A stretch of 64,000 bases of DNA, from assembly GCA_021768245.1 (NCBI GenBank), contig JAETNO010000010.1:97588-161587 (forward strand), read 5' to 3'. Made by a program: the position numbers and the translations under genes. A model generated the notes under the pieces. It saw only the letters and a program-made list of their open reading frames with translations, had not been told where the DNA came from and searched no databases. This DNA is from Bacteroidaceae bacterium (GTDB lineage: Bacteria; Bacteroidota; Bacteroidia; Bacteroidales; Muribaculaceae). Below are positions 43,499 to 53,627 of this stretch, piece after piece (within the stretch, counting starts at the first letter, position 1; every line of letters starts with the position of its first letter).

Positions 43499-46213
43499 AT
43501 GAAAAGAGTTTATACTTTCGGAGATGGCAAAGCGGAAGGTAATGCTTCCATGCGTAATCTCCTCGGCGGTAAAGGAGCAAACCTCGCCGAAATGAACCTT
43601 CTCGGTATGCCAGTGCCTCCCGGCTTCACCATCACTACCGAAGTTTGTACGGAATACACCCAGTATGGTCGCGACAAAGTGGTAGCTGACCTTACAAAGG
43701 AAGTCACCGACGCCATAGCCCATGTTGAGAAACTCACAGGCAAAAAATTCAACGACCCTGAAAATCCCCTTCTCGTTTCTGTACGTTCAGGCGCACGTGC
43801 ATCTATGCCCGGTATGATGGACACAGTCCTCAACCTCGGTATGAACGACGCTACCGTTGAGTCGCTCGCGAAGAAAAGCGGTAATCCCCGTTTTGCTTGG
43901 GACAGCTACCGCCGCTTCGTGCAGATGTATGGCGACGTTGTGCTCGGCATGAAACCCAAGAGCAAGGCCGATATCGATCCCTTCGAAGAAATCATGGACA
44001 AGGTGAAGGAACAGAAGGGCGTCAAACTTGACACCGAACTCACCGTAGAGGATCTTCAGAACCTCGTAAGCCTCTTCAAGGCCGCTGTCAAGGAATATAC
44101 CGGAAAGGAATTCCCCAACGACGCTTGGGAACAGCTCTGGGGTGGCATCTGCGCTGTGTTCGACAGCTGGATGAACGAACGCGCTATCATCTATCGCCGC
44201 ATGAACCAGATTCCCGAAGAATGGGGCACCGCCGTCAACGTTCAGGCCATGGTCTACGGCAATATGGGTGACAACTCCGCGACAGGTGTGGCTTTCAGCC
44301 GCGACGCCGCAACAGGCGAAAACATCTTCAACGGCGAATATCTTATCAACGCCCAGGGTGAAGACGTGGTTGCCGGCATCCGCACTCCCCAGCAGATTAC
44401 TGTAGAAGGCTCACGCCGCTGGGCAGCCCTCCAGGGCATCAGCGAAGATGTACGCCGCGAAAAATATCCCTCACTCGAAGAGTCAATGCCTGTCTGCGCC
44501 GCTGACCTCATCGCTATCGCAAACCGTCTTGAGGACTACTACAAGGACATGCAGGATATGGAATTCACCATTCAGGACGGCAAGCTCTGGATGCTCCAGA
44601 CCCGTAACGGCAAGCGTACCGGTGCTGCAATGGTGAAAATCGCCATGGACCTTCTCCGCGCAGGCGAAATCGACGAAAAGACCGTGCTTGCCCGCATGGA
44701 ACCGCAGAAACTCGACGAGCTTCTCCACCCCGTATTCGACAAGGCAGCTCTCAAGCGTGCTAATGTCATGGCCAAAGGTCTTCCCGCTTCTCCCGGTGCA
44801 GCAGCCGGCCAGATTGTCTTCTCCGCAGAAGAGGCTGAAGCATGGAGCGAAAAGAAACGCAAAGTCGTTCTCGTCCGCATCGAGACCTCCCCTGAAGACC
44901 TCCGCGGTATGGCAGTCGCACAGGGTATCCTCACAATGCGTGGCGGCATGACCTCCCACGCAGCCGTTGTTGCCCGTGGCATGGGCAAATGCTGTGTTTC
45001 CGGTGCAGGCGAAATCCGCGTTGACTACAAAGCCAAGACCGTAGAGATGGGTGGAAAAGTCTACAACGAAGGTGACTGGATTTCACTCAACGGTTCTACC
45101 GGCGAAGTCTACGACGGCCAGGTGCCTACTACCGAACCCGAACTCGGGGGGGACTTTGGCGCAATCATGAACCTCGCAGCCAAGTATACCAAGACTCTCG
45201 TCCGCACTAATGCCGACACCCCCCGCGATGCCAAGCAGGCACGCCACTTCGGCGCACAGGGTATCGGTCTCTGCCGCACCGAACACATGTTCTTCGAAGG
45301 CGACCGCATCAAGGCCGTGCGCGAAATGATTCTCGCTTCTGACGAAGAAGGCCGTCGCCACGCTCTTGCAAAACTCCTCCCCATGCAGCGCGGAGACTTC
45401 GAGGGCATCTTCGAAGCCATGGACGGTTACGGAGTGACAATCCGTCTTCTCGATCCCCCTCTGCATGAATTCGTACCTCATCAGACAGCAACTCAGAAGG
45501 AGCTTGCCGCCGAAATGGGTCTCACCCTCGAAGAAGTCAAGGCTAAGGTTGACTCTCTCGAAGAATTCAACCCCATGCTCGGACACCGTGGCTGCCGTCT
45601 CGGCATCACCTATCCCGAGATTACCGAAATGCAGACCCGTGCCATCATCGAGGCTGCTCTCGCAGTCAAGGCCCGTGGCATCGACGTTCACCCCGAAATC
45701 ATGATACCTCTCGTAGGCTCACTCAAGGAAATCCAGAACCAGGCCGACGTTATCAACATCACTGCCGGCAAGGTCTTTGAAGAAGCTGGTCGCAGCATCC
45801 CCTACAAGATTGGTACAATGATTGAAGTGCCCCGTGCAGCCCTCGTTGCCAACCAGATTGCAGAAGTAGCAGACTTCTTCTCATTCGGCACCAACGACCT
45901 TACCCAGATGACCTTCGGATTCTCCCGCGACGACGCTCCCAAGTTCCTCAAATTCTACAAGGAACACGGCATCATCAAGACCGACCCCTTCGAAGTACTC
46001 GACCAGGAAGGTGTAGGCCAGCTCGTAAGAATGGGTGTTGAGAAGGGCCGTGCAACCAAGCCCGAACTCAAGGTGGGTATCTGTGGCGAACACGGAGGCG
46101 AACCCTCGTCAGTCAAGTTCTGCGCTAAACTCGGCATGAACTACGTCAGCTGCTCCCCCTACCGCGTGCCCATCGCCCGCGTAGCAGCGGCCCAGGCTGC
46201 CATCGAGGAATAA
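43499..46213 (+). CDS. ppdK: Pyruvate phosphate dikinase
   Basis: Interconverts pyruvate, ATP and phosphate with PEP, AMP and PPi; central to PPi-linked glycolysis in anaerobes. The 904-residue protein has the N-terminal nucleotide domain (LGGKGANLAEM). The phosphohistidine swivel is GGMTSHAAVVARGMGK with His487. The C-terminal PEP/pyruvate barrel has catalytic Cys862 in GICGEHGGEPSS. The gene shows a more uniform C-ending codon choice than its neighbours, consistent with high expression. Its own promoter and a long leader precede it; a strong hairpin follows. Confidence 0.97.
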   Translation: MKRVYTFGDGKAEGNASMRNLLGGKGANLAEMNLLGMPVPPGFTITTEVCTEYTQYGRDKVVADLTKEVTDAIAHVEKLTGKKFNDPENPLLVSVRSGARASMPGMMDTVLNLGMNDATVESLAKKSGNPRFAWDSYRRFVQMYGDVVLGMKPKSKADIDPFEEIMDKVKEQKGVKLDTELTVEDLQNLVSLFKAAVKEYTGKEFPNDAWEQLWGGICAVFDSWMNERAIIYRRMNQIPEEWGTAVNVQAMVYGNMGDNSATGVAFSRDAATGENIFNGEYLINAQGEDVVAGIRTPQQITVEGSRRWAALQGISEDVRREKYPSLEESMPVCAADLIAIANRLEDYYKDMQDMEFTIQDGKLWMLQTRNGKRTGAAMVKIAMDLLRAGEIDEKTVLARMEPQKLDELLHPVFDKAALKRANVMAKGLPASPGAAAGQIVFSAEEAEAWSEKKRKVVLVRIETSPEDLRGMAVAQGILTMRGGMTSHAAVVARGMGKCCVSGAGEIRVDYKAKTVEMGGKVYNEGDWISLNGSTGEVYDGQVPTTEPELGGDFGAIMNLAAKYTKTLVRTNADTPRDAKQARHFGAQGIGLCRTEHMFFEGDRIKAVREMILASDEEGRRHALAKLLPMQRGDFEGIFEAMDGYGVTIRLLDPPLHEFVPHQTATQKELAAEMGLTLEEVKAKVDSLEEFNPMLGHRGCRLGITYPEITEMQTRAIIEAALAVKARGIDVHPEIMIPLVGSLKEIQNQADVINITAGKVFEEAGRSIPYKIGTMIEVPRAALVANQIAEVADFFSFGTNDLTQMTFGFSRDDAPKFLKFYKEHGIIKTDPFEVLDQEGVGQLVRMGVEKGRATKPELKVGICGEHGGEPSSVKFCAKLGMNYVSCSPYRVPIARVAAAQAAIEE

Positions 46214-46235
46214 GAGATATCTAACACAACCATGC

Positions 46236-46280
46236 CATCAGGCGGTAAGCTCCCCGTGAAAGGGTGTTTACCGCCTGATG
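46236..46280. terminator. Bidirectional terminator between ppdK and the PiT gene
   Basis: Perfect 13-bp arms (46236-46248 and 46268-46280), with a further CCC/GGG pairing in the loop. It lies between convergent genes. T-rich TATTCTTA follows on the plus side. Confidence 0.75.
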
Positions 46281-46323
46281 TATTCTTAGGGCATACGCAC
46301 CCATCCAAAAAGCTTCACATCTA

Positions 46324-48597
46324 TTATTTATTAAGTTGTCTACGGCTGGAATAATCATTGTCGAGCATCTTGGCGAAAGCGCGGAGATACTTACGTAAAC
46401 TCGACACCATCTCCTGAGTCTCCTGAAGCATATTGAGATACACATAGAGCACAGTCATAGCCGCCGCATCCCCTTCCCTCAGGTGCTCGTACAACTTATG
46501 ATAAGTGTCTGAAATAATATCCTTGATTTCATCGCAATGACGGCGCAGGAGATTGACCGTCTCAAGTTCCGACTTGCCCATCATTGTCAGGGTATCGTTG
46601 AACAGGATAGTTACACGAGTGCGTATCTCCTCGAAATCAGCTACATATTTAGGAGGAAGAGGCAAAAAATTATTTTCCACATGCTCTTTGCATATCTCAT
46701 TTATGCGCCTCAGGTTATAAAGAATCGACATGCAACAGTTATTCCCGAGATAGAACCATGTACTTTTTTCAATCGCTGTCTCCCTCGCCACCATGCGCAG
46801 ACATAGCGTCTCCTTACGCCTCACGTTCTTTAGCTCCACTTTCTGACGGGCCAGACTCTTGTCAGCCTTATAGAGAGAGCGCACATCCTCTTTCAGGAAT
46901 GCCCCGGTCACCGTACGATAATTCTCCTCTGCATAGGCAAGAAATTTTTCCTGTTGGCCGGAAATATACATGAAGAGCAGTGGCCACACCTGAGCTGTGT
47001 CATTCGTCGACAGTATGGTCTGGAACAATGTGTCGCCACGCTCCTCCATATTCTTCATCTTAAAGCGGCGGTTGCTGCGTATTATCAGGAAAACTGTTAG
47101 CGCGGCGAGGGCAAACATCACCCACAATCCCCCGAGATGCATCAGCAAAACTATCACTCCTGCGCCTATAAATGCTGCACCCGCAGTCAGGAACCATCCT
47201 CCTATGACCGAGATTACACCCGTAATCCTGAACACCGCACTCTCTCGGCCCCACGCGCGGTCAGCAAGCGAAGTGCCCATAGCTACCATAAATGTGACAA
47301 AGGTGGTCGACAACGGAAGTTTCAACGACGTGCCAAGAGCAATCAGAGCGCCTGCAAGCACAAGATTAACCGAACCTCTGACAAGGTCGAAAGCCGCACC
47401 CTGGTCCATTATGGACTCGTCGACATTAAATCGCCGGTTAAACCATTGACGCACTCTCAACGGAGTCGAACGCCTCACCCATGCCAAAAGCGAGAGTGTC
47501 CACCTCACAAGCCGTCTGGCAATACGCGACGACCCGAACATCTCGTCTCCGCCTCCCTGACTCCCAAGGCCGATTTCAGTCTGTGCAACTTTCTGCGCCT
47601 TTTTAGAAGTCGCAAGGGCCACGACCATCACCACGCCGGCTCCGATAAGGAACCATATGGGAGTATCGGCATGACCGTTAAGAGCCCCCATCATATGGCT
47701 TTGGGCATCTCCTCCACCATTGGCTGCGAAATCCTGATAAGAAGCCAGACCCGAAAGAGGCACGCCGATGAAATTCACCAGGTCGTTGCCGGCAAATGCC
47801 ATAGCGAGAGCAAACGTGCCCATCAATACAATCACTTTCAACACATTCACCTTCAGCATATGCAGCAACTGCATCAAGACAGTGAATCCGGCGAAGCATG
47901 CGACAAGAATAACCAATGTATTGTCATTAATCCATGCCTTCACTTCCGGTGTCATGAAAGTAAGCTCCTTAGCTCCTTTCAGAAGAAGGAAATAGACAAT
48001 CGCCGTGGCACAGAGCCCACCGAAAATACCGATTTTCCACTTAAGCCGGCTCCTGTAATTGAATGAAAAAATCATTCGCGTAAGGAATTGCACCACTGTC
48101 CCGAAAAAGAAAGCTATGGCGACCGACAGGAAAATACCTATTATCACAGACAGGGCCTTTTCTGTGTTCAGAAGGTCATTGAATCCAAGACCTGTAGTGT
48201 CAGAAGCCAGTTTTATGAGTGCCACCACAAACGTGGCCCCCAACAATTCAAACACCATCGAGACAGTCGTCGAGGTCGGCATGCCGATTGAATTGAAAAT
48301 GTCAAGCAATATGATATCCGTGACCATGACAGCCATGAATATACATATGATATCATAAAACGAAAATTGCTCGGGCCGGAAAATCCCGTGTCGGGCTATA
48401 TCCATCATACCGTTGCTCATCGCCGCGCCGATAAACACTCCTATCGAAGCCACGATAAGAACACGCTTGAATGAAGCCGCCTTCGACCCTATCGCTGAAT
48501 TAAGAAAATTGACCGCGTCATTGCTGACCCCGACCGACAGGTCGAACACAGCGAGCATAAACAGAAATATAACTACACACAGAAACAGGATTTCCAT
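46324..48597 (-). CDS. PiT-family inorganic phosphate transporter with PhoU-like C-terminal domain
   Basis: Cation-coupled phosphate uptake. The 757-residue protein is longer than ordinary PiT proteins (about 500). The PiT core has the duplicated signature regions NDAVNFLNSAIGSK near the N terminus and GNDLVNFIGVP in the middle. After the last helices near residue 550 a soluble helical region of about 200 residues resembles DUF47/PhoU. An inverted repeat covers its promoter region. It lies downstream of a histidine kinase and response regulator read in the same direction. Confidence 0.92.
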   Translation of the reverse strand: MEILFLCVVIFLFMLAVFDLSVGVSNDAVNFLNSAIGSKAASFKRVLIVASIGVFIGAAMSNGMMDIARHGIFRPEQFSFYDIICIFMAVMVTDIILLDIFNSIGMPTSTTVSMVFELLGATFVVALIKLASDTTGLGFNDLLNTEKALSVIIGIFLSVAIAFFFGTVVQFLTRMIFSFNYRSRLKWKIGIFGGLCATAIVYFLLLKGAKELTFMTPEVKAWINDNTLVILVACFAGFTVLMQLLHMLKVNVLKVIVLMGTFALAMAFAGNDLVNFIGVPLSGLASYQDFAANGGGDAQSHMMGALNGHADTPIWFLIGAGVVMVVALATSKKAQKVAQTEIGLGSQGGGDEMFGSSRIARRLVRWTLSLLAWVRRSTPLRVRQWFNRRFNVDESIMDQGAAFDLVRGSVNLVLAGALIALGTSLKLPLSTTFVTFMVAMGTSLADRAWGRESAVFRITGVISVIGGWFLTAGAAFIGAGVIVLLMHLGGLWVMFALAALTVFLIIRSNRRFKMKNMEERGDTLFQTILSTNDTAQVWPLLFMYISGQQEKFLAYAEENYRTVTGAFLKEDVRSLYKADKSLARQKVELKNVRRKETLCLRMVARETAIEKSTWFYLGNNCCMSILYNLRRINEICKEHVENNFLPLPPKYVADFEEIRTRVTILFNDTLTMMGKSELETVNLLRRHCDEIKDIISDTYHKLYEHLREGDAAAMTVLYVYLNMLQETQEMVSSLRKYLRAFAKMLDNDYSSRRQLNK

Positions 48598-48605
48598 ACA
48601 GAATA

Positions 48606-48634
48606 CTTACTTTATTATTTATACACAAAGTAAG
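48606..48634 (-). promoter_or_regulatory. Inverted repeat at the PiT promoter
   Basis: CTTACTTT (48606-48613) and AAAGTAAG (48627-48634) are exact inverted copies. The right arm contains TACTTTG, a one-base-short -7 box on the minus strand. It may be an operator or a leader hairpin. No PhoB-type direct repeat is recognised. Confidence 0.4.
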
Positions 48635-48701
48635 CATACATATGTTTCATAAATATTTCAAAAAAATTAAGCTGTCGTTAAAATTCACGAAAAAATGATA
48701 G

Positions 48702-50180
48702 CTATCCTGTCGGCAATGTAAAACGGAATTCCAGTCCGCCCTGCCTGCGGTTCTTGACAGTGATATCCCCGCCGTGCCATGCAATGGCATTTTTCACAAT
48801 CGCGAGCCCGAGACCCGTCCCGCCTTCCTGACGCGAGCGCCCTTTGTCAATCCGGTAAAAGCGTTCGAAAAGACGCGACAGATGTTCGGGAGCAACCCCA
48901 ATTCCATCATCAGCCACAATGACAGTCAGACATCCCCCGTCTTCATCCAGCCTTTGCGACAGTTCTACCATTGTCCCACCCGAATAGGCGATGGCGTTGC
49001 CTATCAGATTTCTGAACACCGACGCCAACAGCGAAGAATTCCCGCTCAGAGGCCCGTCATAGCTGACTGCGTTCACAATCGACATTCCTTTTCCTGCAGC
49101 CTCAACGGCATATTCATCACACACTTCCGCCACGATTTCAGCCAAATTGACCTTCTCTTTGACTATACTCTCTCCTCCGTCCTCCAGACGCGTTATAGCC
49201 GAGACATCTCCAAGCAGGCGGCGAAGACGCTCATTGGCTGAAAGACAGCGCACAAGGAATTCCTCCCTCTTTTCCTCAGCCATCCCCTTGTGACTGAGCA
49301 GCGTCTCAAGACACACCTGCATGGAGGCCACAGGAGTTTTAAGCTCATGATTGATATTGTTGGTCAACTGTCTTTTTATGCGTATTTTCTCCTGCTCCTG
49401 ATGCATGGCCTGGCGATGCTCGCGGTCCCTGTCGGAAATCGCCTGCTGAAGACGGGCATAAAGTCTTACTATATGGTTTGATATCTCCCCGAGCTCATCA
49501 TGAGGGAAAGGCTCCGTATCAAATATCCTTTCCCCCCGTTCGGCCCGTTCGGCAAATTGATTGAGCCTCTTGACCAGAAGCCCGACCCTCCGCGTGGCAA
49601 AATAGCCTATCACACACATCACCGCAGTAATTCCCACCATAAACCACAGGAATCCATAGTCGGCGGCAAGCAGCTGATTTAGCGACACCGTATATGGTAT
49701 CGCGGTTCTCACTATATAATCCCCGCCTCTCTTGGCCGAATAGAAATAAGTCTGCCCCGTGCTCTCGCTGTGACGCCTCAACGAAAAGCCGCTTCCTGTT
49801 TTCACCGCCTCTGCAATCTCGCTGCGGTCAAGATGATTGGTGCCTGGAAGAGTGTCAAGACTATTGTCGTAGACCACTCTGCCCTTGCCGTCAATCACAC
49901 TGATTCTAAGGCCATCCGACAGCCTTCGTGAAGCAATCTTGTTGAATTCCACGGAATCATTCTCCACAAGAGCCTCAAGGATACTCCCGTTCACCCCCTG
50001 CAATTGCTCATTGAGTTCCTTTGCCTTGAATTCCTTCTCCCTGAAATACTGGAACAACGCGAAACTCCCGACCAGAACAGCAGAGTAGATTACAAGCCCC
50101 ACGAAGAGCCGGCGATGATACGTCACCCGACATTCCTTCGTAGGCGATGGCCTGCTATTCCCCGAAGAATCCATAGCCAT
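48702..50180 (-). CDS. Sensor histidine kinase paired with the adjacent response regulator
   Basis: Membrane sensor. The 492-residue protein has a first helix (about 26-46), a periplasmic region to about 170, a second helix (about 175-195) and a HAMP-like linker. The H-box is NINHELKTPVASMQ, and the ATPase domain has ADDGIGVAPEHL and GGTGLGLAIVK. The start at 50180 overlaps the response regulator by 26 bp; ATG at 50174 is equally possible. Order RR-HK-phosphate transporter suggests a PhoR-like role, an inference from neighbours. Confidence 0.92.
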   Translation of the reverse strand: MAMDSSGNSRPSPTKECRVTYHRRLFVGLVIYSAVLVGSFALFQYFREKEFKAKELNEQLQGVNGSILEALVENDSVEFNKIASRRLSDGLRISVIDGKGRVVYDNSLDTLPGTNHLDRSEIAEAVKTGSGFSLRRHSESTGQTYFYSAKRGGDYIVRTAIPYTVSLNQLLAADYGFLWFMVGITAVMCVIGYFATRRVGLLVKRLNQFAERAERGERIFDTEPFPHDELGEISNHIVRLYARLQQAISDRDREHRQAMHQEQEKIRIKRQLTNNINHELKTPVASMQVCLETLLSHKGMAEEKREEFLVRCLSANERLRRLLGDVSAITRLEDGGESIVKEKVNLAEIVAEVCDEYAVEAAGKGMSIVNAVSYDGPLSGNSSLLASVFRNLIGNAIAYSGGTMVELSQRLDEDGGCLTVIVADDGIGVAPEHLSRLFERFYRIDKGRSRQEGGTGLGLAIVKNAIAWHGGDITVKNRRQGGLEFRFTLPTG

Positions 50181-50844
50181 AGCCCGGGCGGGTTATTATA
50201 TTCCTGCCGTAATCGCCAAGCTTCGACCTAAGCCGCGTGATATTGACATCGACCACACGGTCGAGCACGACCACTTCGTCAGGCCATATGCTCTTGAGCA
50301 ATTCATCCCGCGAGAACACTCTCCCGCGATGCGAAAGCAGCAGCGACAGTATCTCGAACTCCTTGCGGGGCATCTTCACTTCCTTCCCGTCGACCATACA
50401 AACCTTCTGCCCGGACAGGACTGACAGGCCTTTATACTCCAGCCTTTCATCATCCCTATGGCGTGGAGAAGCCATGCGGCGCATCACACTTCTCACCCTT
50501 GCGAGCACATTTCGTATGGAATATGGCTTTGTGATATAATCATCGGCCCCCATATCAAGCCCCTCCACCATATCATCCTCCTCGTCCTTCGCCGTACAGA
50601 ATATAATCGGGATATGGGCCGTCGCCTCCCTTTTCTTCAGGATAGAAGCCATCTGGATACCGCTTATGGCACCCATCATTATGTCGAGCAGAATCAGGGA
50701 ATAGACCGTCAGGTCAAGCGCGAGAGCCTCCTCCGCACTGTAGGCCACGTCCACTTCATAGCCTTCGGCCTCAAGATTGAAGCGAAGTGCCTCGCAGAGG
50801 GTCTCTTCATCGTCGACCACAAGGATTCTTCCTTTGCTTTCCAT
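50155..50844 (-). CDS. OmpR/PhoB-family response regulator
   Basis: DNA-binding transcription regulator. The 229-residue protein has a receiver domain with acidic pair DD at 11-12, phospho-acceptor Asp54 (LILLDIMM), the Thr in FCTAKDEED and the lysine in ITKPYS. It is followed by a winged-helix domain (EFEILSLLLSHRGRVFSRDELL and VVDVNITRLRSKL). Coupled to the kinase by 26 bp overlap. Possible PhoB; alternatives such as RprY cannot be excluded. Confidence 0.94.
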   Translation of the reverse strand: MESKGRILVVDDEETLCEALRFNLEAEGYEVDVAYSAEEALALDLTVYSLILLDIMMGAISGIQMASILKKREATAHIPIIFCTAKDEEDDMVEGLDMGADDYITKPYSIRNVLARVRSVMRRMASPRHRDDERLEYKGLSVLSGQKVCMVDGKEVKMPRKEFEILSLLLSHRGRVFSRDELLKSIWPDEVVVLDRVVDVNITRLRSKLGDYGRNIITRPGYGYGFFGE

Positions 50845-50901
50845 CCCGCAAAATCCGGATTATATGGTTTGTTTATCAGCTACTGAGAGATTGTCTGAAT
50901 T

Positions 50902-52605
50902 TTATCCGCGACAGGTTTCAAACTGTCCGTCGGCGGGGGCGAGCTTATTGGCCATCGCCACAGCCTTGGTGATATGGTCACATATATGGTCCTCGCCGAG
51001 CAGACGGCCTATTCCGGCATTCATCAGCGAAGCGCGCACATTATCCTTCACACCCGAAAGAACCACATGGATTCCCTCTTCCTGCGATGATTTTATAAGA
51101 ACCTCAAGGTTATGCAGACCGGTCGAATCAATAAACGGCACCTTACGCATGCGTATGATTCTCACCGTCGGCTTCCGGCCGAGCGTGTTGCGCATAAGCT
51201 CGTCAAACTTCGTTGCGACTCCGAAGAAGAACGGCCCGTCGATTTCATAGACCTCGACACCGGGATTAACATTGAGCACCTCATGGATTGTCGTCTCCGA
51301 GCCCTCGGCGATGTCAAGCTGCTCCGAATAGACCTTGATTTCGGTATTCTCCATCACGCGTCGCAGGAAAAGGATCACCGCAAGCAGCAGGCCCATCTCG
51401 ATAGCGATAGTAAGGTCGAAAATAACCGTGAGAAGGAATGTCAGGGCAAGCACCGAGATATCGCTCTTCGGGTTATGGAATATGGCCCTTATCGTACGCC
51501 AGCCGCTCATGTTATAGCTGACAACGATCAGGACCGCTGCCAGACATGCCATCGGTATGAGATTGATTAACGGCATGAGGAAAAGGAATATCAGGAAAAG
51601 CACTATGGCATGAACCACACCGGCCACGGGCGTACGTCCGCCGTTAGTGATATTGGTCATGGTTCGGGCGATGGCACCTGTCACGGGAATACCCCCGAAA
51701 AACGGCACTATTATATTGGCCAGTCCCTGCCCTATCAGTTCGGTGTTACTGTTGGTTCTCGTACCCGTCACACCGTCAGCCACAGTCGCCGACAGCAATG
51801 ACTCTATGGCCCCGAGTATCGCAATGGTAAACGCCGAGGGAAGCAGGCGGTTGATGGTAGCCATGTTGAGTTCAAAACCGTGAGGCTCCGGGATGTCCGT
51901 TGAAAGAGAACCGAAACGGTCTCCGATAGTCTCCACATTCAGTCCCGGCACGAGCGACACCACCGCTGTCACAAGTATTATGGCTATCAGCGCCCCCGGC
52001 AGACGGCGAGAGACCTTAGGCGTAAGGATGATGATTGCAAGAGCGAGAAGCCCCACCCCGAGGGTTATCCAGTCTACATTGCCGAAATTGGATATATACA
52101 TCCCCCACTTCGGAATAAACTCGCTCGGCACATTCTTAAGCCCGAGACCGAAGAAATCGTTAATCTGGGTAGAGAATATCGTAAGGGCGATACCGGCTGT
52201 GAATCCAACCACAATCGGATAAGGTATAAACTTTATGACCGTTCCCAAATGGAAAAATCCGAGAGCCACGAGTATAAGGCCGGCCATCAGCGTAGCCACT
52301 GCCAGACCCTCAAGGCCGAAATTGGCTATGATATTATAGACGATGACGATAAACGCTCCGGTAGGCCCTCCGATTTGCACCGAGCAGCCACCGGCAGCCG
52401 ACACTATAAAACCGCCGATAATGGCAGTGATGAGGCCCACCGTAGGGCTGACCCCGCTCGCGATGCCGAAAGCGATGGCAAGAGGCAAAGCCACTATGCC
52501 TACCACGATACCTGCCACGAGGTCATTTTTAAACTTCTCTGACGAATAATCTTTCAACGCCGAAATCAACTTCGGTTTGAAATCAATGGAACCTGATAAA
52601 TTCAT
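50902..52605 (-). CDS. SulP/SLC26 inorganic anion transporter with STAS domain
   Basis: Inner-membrane transporter for sulfate, bicarbonate or another anion. The 567-residue protein has about 12-14 helices, including the amphipathic signature VGIVALPLAIAFGIASGV and IGGPTGAF. The C-terminal STAS domain (about 440-560) includes FIDSTGLHNLE. Substrate is not set by sequence. It lies 57 bp upstream of the response regulator, in the same direction; a TAATTTTG -7 box is at 52702-52695. Confidence 0.95.
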   Translation of the reverse strand: MNLSGSIDFKPKLISALKDYSSEKFKNDLVAGIVVGIVALPLAIAFGIASGVSPTVGLITAIIGGFIVSAAGGCSVQIGGPTGAFIVIVYNIIANFGLEGLAVATLMAGLILVALGFFHLGTVIKFIPYPIVVGFTAGIALTIFSTQINDFFGLGLKNVPSEFIPKWGMYISNFGNVDWITLGVGLLALAIIILTPKVSRRLPGALIAIILVTAVVSLVPGLNVETIGDRFGSLSTDIPEPHGFELNMATINRLLPSAFTIAILGAIESLLSATVADGVTGTRTNSNTELIGQGLANIIVPFFGGIPVTGAIARTMTNITNGGRTPVAGVVHAIVLFLIFLFLMPLINLIPMACLAAVLIVVSYNMSGWRTIRAIFHNPKSDISVLALTFLLTVIFDLTIAIEMGLLLAVILFLRRVMENTEIKVYSEQLDIAEGSETTIHEVLNVNPGVEVYEIDGPFFFGVATKFDELMRNTLGRKPTVRIIRMRKVPFIDSTGLHNLEVLIKSSQEEGIHVVLSGVKDNVRASLMNAGIGRLLGEDHICDHITKAVAMANKLAPADGQFETCRG

Positions 52606-52694
52606 GGAGTTACAATCCTGATTACTATATACCTAAATTTGGAAATTTCACTCTGTAGCGGGCTGCACTCATACGTGCTTCCGTTTTCAGGCTG

Positions 52695-52702
52695 CAAAAT
52701 TA
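52695..52702 (-). promoter_or_regulatory. Candidate -7 box of the SulP gene
   Basis: TAATTTTG on the minus strand, about 90 bp before the start codon. No TTTG at the expected -33 spacing. Confidence 0.35.
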
Positions 52703-52735
52703 CACAAAATTTCCTTACGCCGTGTTAAAAGCGCA

Positions 52736-53578
52736 TTAATATTTAAGTACAAGGCATGTCCAACGGTCCATCACCCGATGGCTGTCATACTTCAGCCCGA
52801 GAGGTTCGGCCACGGAAAGAATCACAGGTATATCCTCCTCATAAAATCCGCTCAACACCATCTCAGCGCCCTCGGATAGCGTGCCTACATATGCAGGAAG
52901 GTCAGCCGTGATGATATTCCGGTTGATGTTAGCGATAAATAGGTCGACTCCTGAGATACGCTGCAATTCAGATGCGTCACCGAGATGCAGCCTGACGGTC
53001 TCAGCGAAATTAAGGGCCACATTGTCGACAGCATTGTTGAAAGCGAATTCGTCAATCTCTATAGCATCGATTCTCGCGGCTCCCCTCATGGAGGCAAGGA
53101 TAGACAGGATTCCGGTCCCCGTTCCCATGTCCACAATCCTATTCCCTTCGAGATTCATCGACAGAAGCCTGCGGAGCACGAGACTCGTAGTGGCATGATG
53201 CCCGGTACCGAACGCCATCTTCGGGTCAATGACTATATCATAGCGACATTCGGGTATGTCACGGTGGAAGGAACTGTGAATCACACACTGATTGTCTATT
53301 ACAATAGGTTGGAAATAATTCTTCTCCCATTCCTTGTTCCAGTCCTGACCCTCGACGGTCTTCCACGATGTCCTTATATCAGTCTCCATCGGGAATTCGC
53401 CGGCAATCTCCTTGAGACTGCTGTCATTGAAAGCCTCAGCCTTTATATAAGCCGTCAGGCCTTCGCTGTCGGGCACAAAACTTTCAAACCCCGCTTCGGC
53501 AAGCAGGGCTGCAAGAATATCCGTGCGGGTCTCGTCGCAGGGCGAAAGGTCGAGACGCACCTCTACATAATCGTTCAC
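52736..53578 (-). CDS. prmA: Ribosomal protein L11 methyltransferase
   Basis: SAM-dependent trimethylation of ribosomal protein L11. The 280-residue protein has a N-terminal substrate-recognition domain, then a Rossmann methyltransferase with MAFGTGHHATT, VDMGTGTGILSILA, DAIEIDEFA and LFIANINRN (the N-hx-NxxN variation of NPP). It begins with GTG at 53578; no in-frame ATG is close. It lies 49 bp after the YtxH/holin cassette and may be read with it. Confidence 0.93.
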   Translation of the reverse strand: MNDYVEVRLDLSPCDETRTDILAALLAEAGFESFVPDSEGLTAYIKAEAFNDSSLKEIAGEFPMETDIRTSWKTVEGQDWNKEWEKNYFQPIVIDNQCVIHSSFHRDIPECRYDIVIDPKMAFGTGHHATTSLVLRRLLSMNLEGNRIVDMGTGTGILSILASMRGAARIDAIEIDEFAFNNAVDNVALNFAETVRLHLGDASELQRISGVDLFIANINRNIITADLPAYVGTLSEGAEMVLSGFYEEDIPVILSVAEPLGLKYDSHRVMDRWTCLVLKY

Positions 53579-53627
53579 TCTTATTGCACTGTTTTTGAAT
53601 GGTAAATACTTCTTTCTATGTTGAATC

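Noticed and set aside
47137..48066. 309-codon open frame on the plus strand
   Set aside because: Antisense to the PiT transporter; rich in His, Arg and Ser as expected for the reverse of membrane-protein codons.
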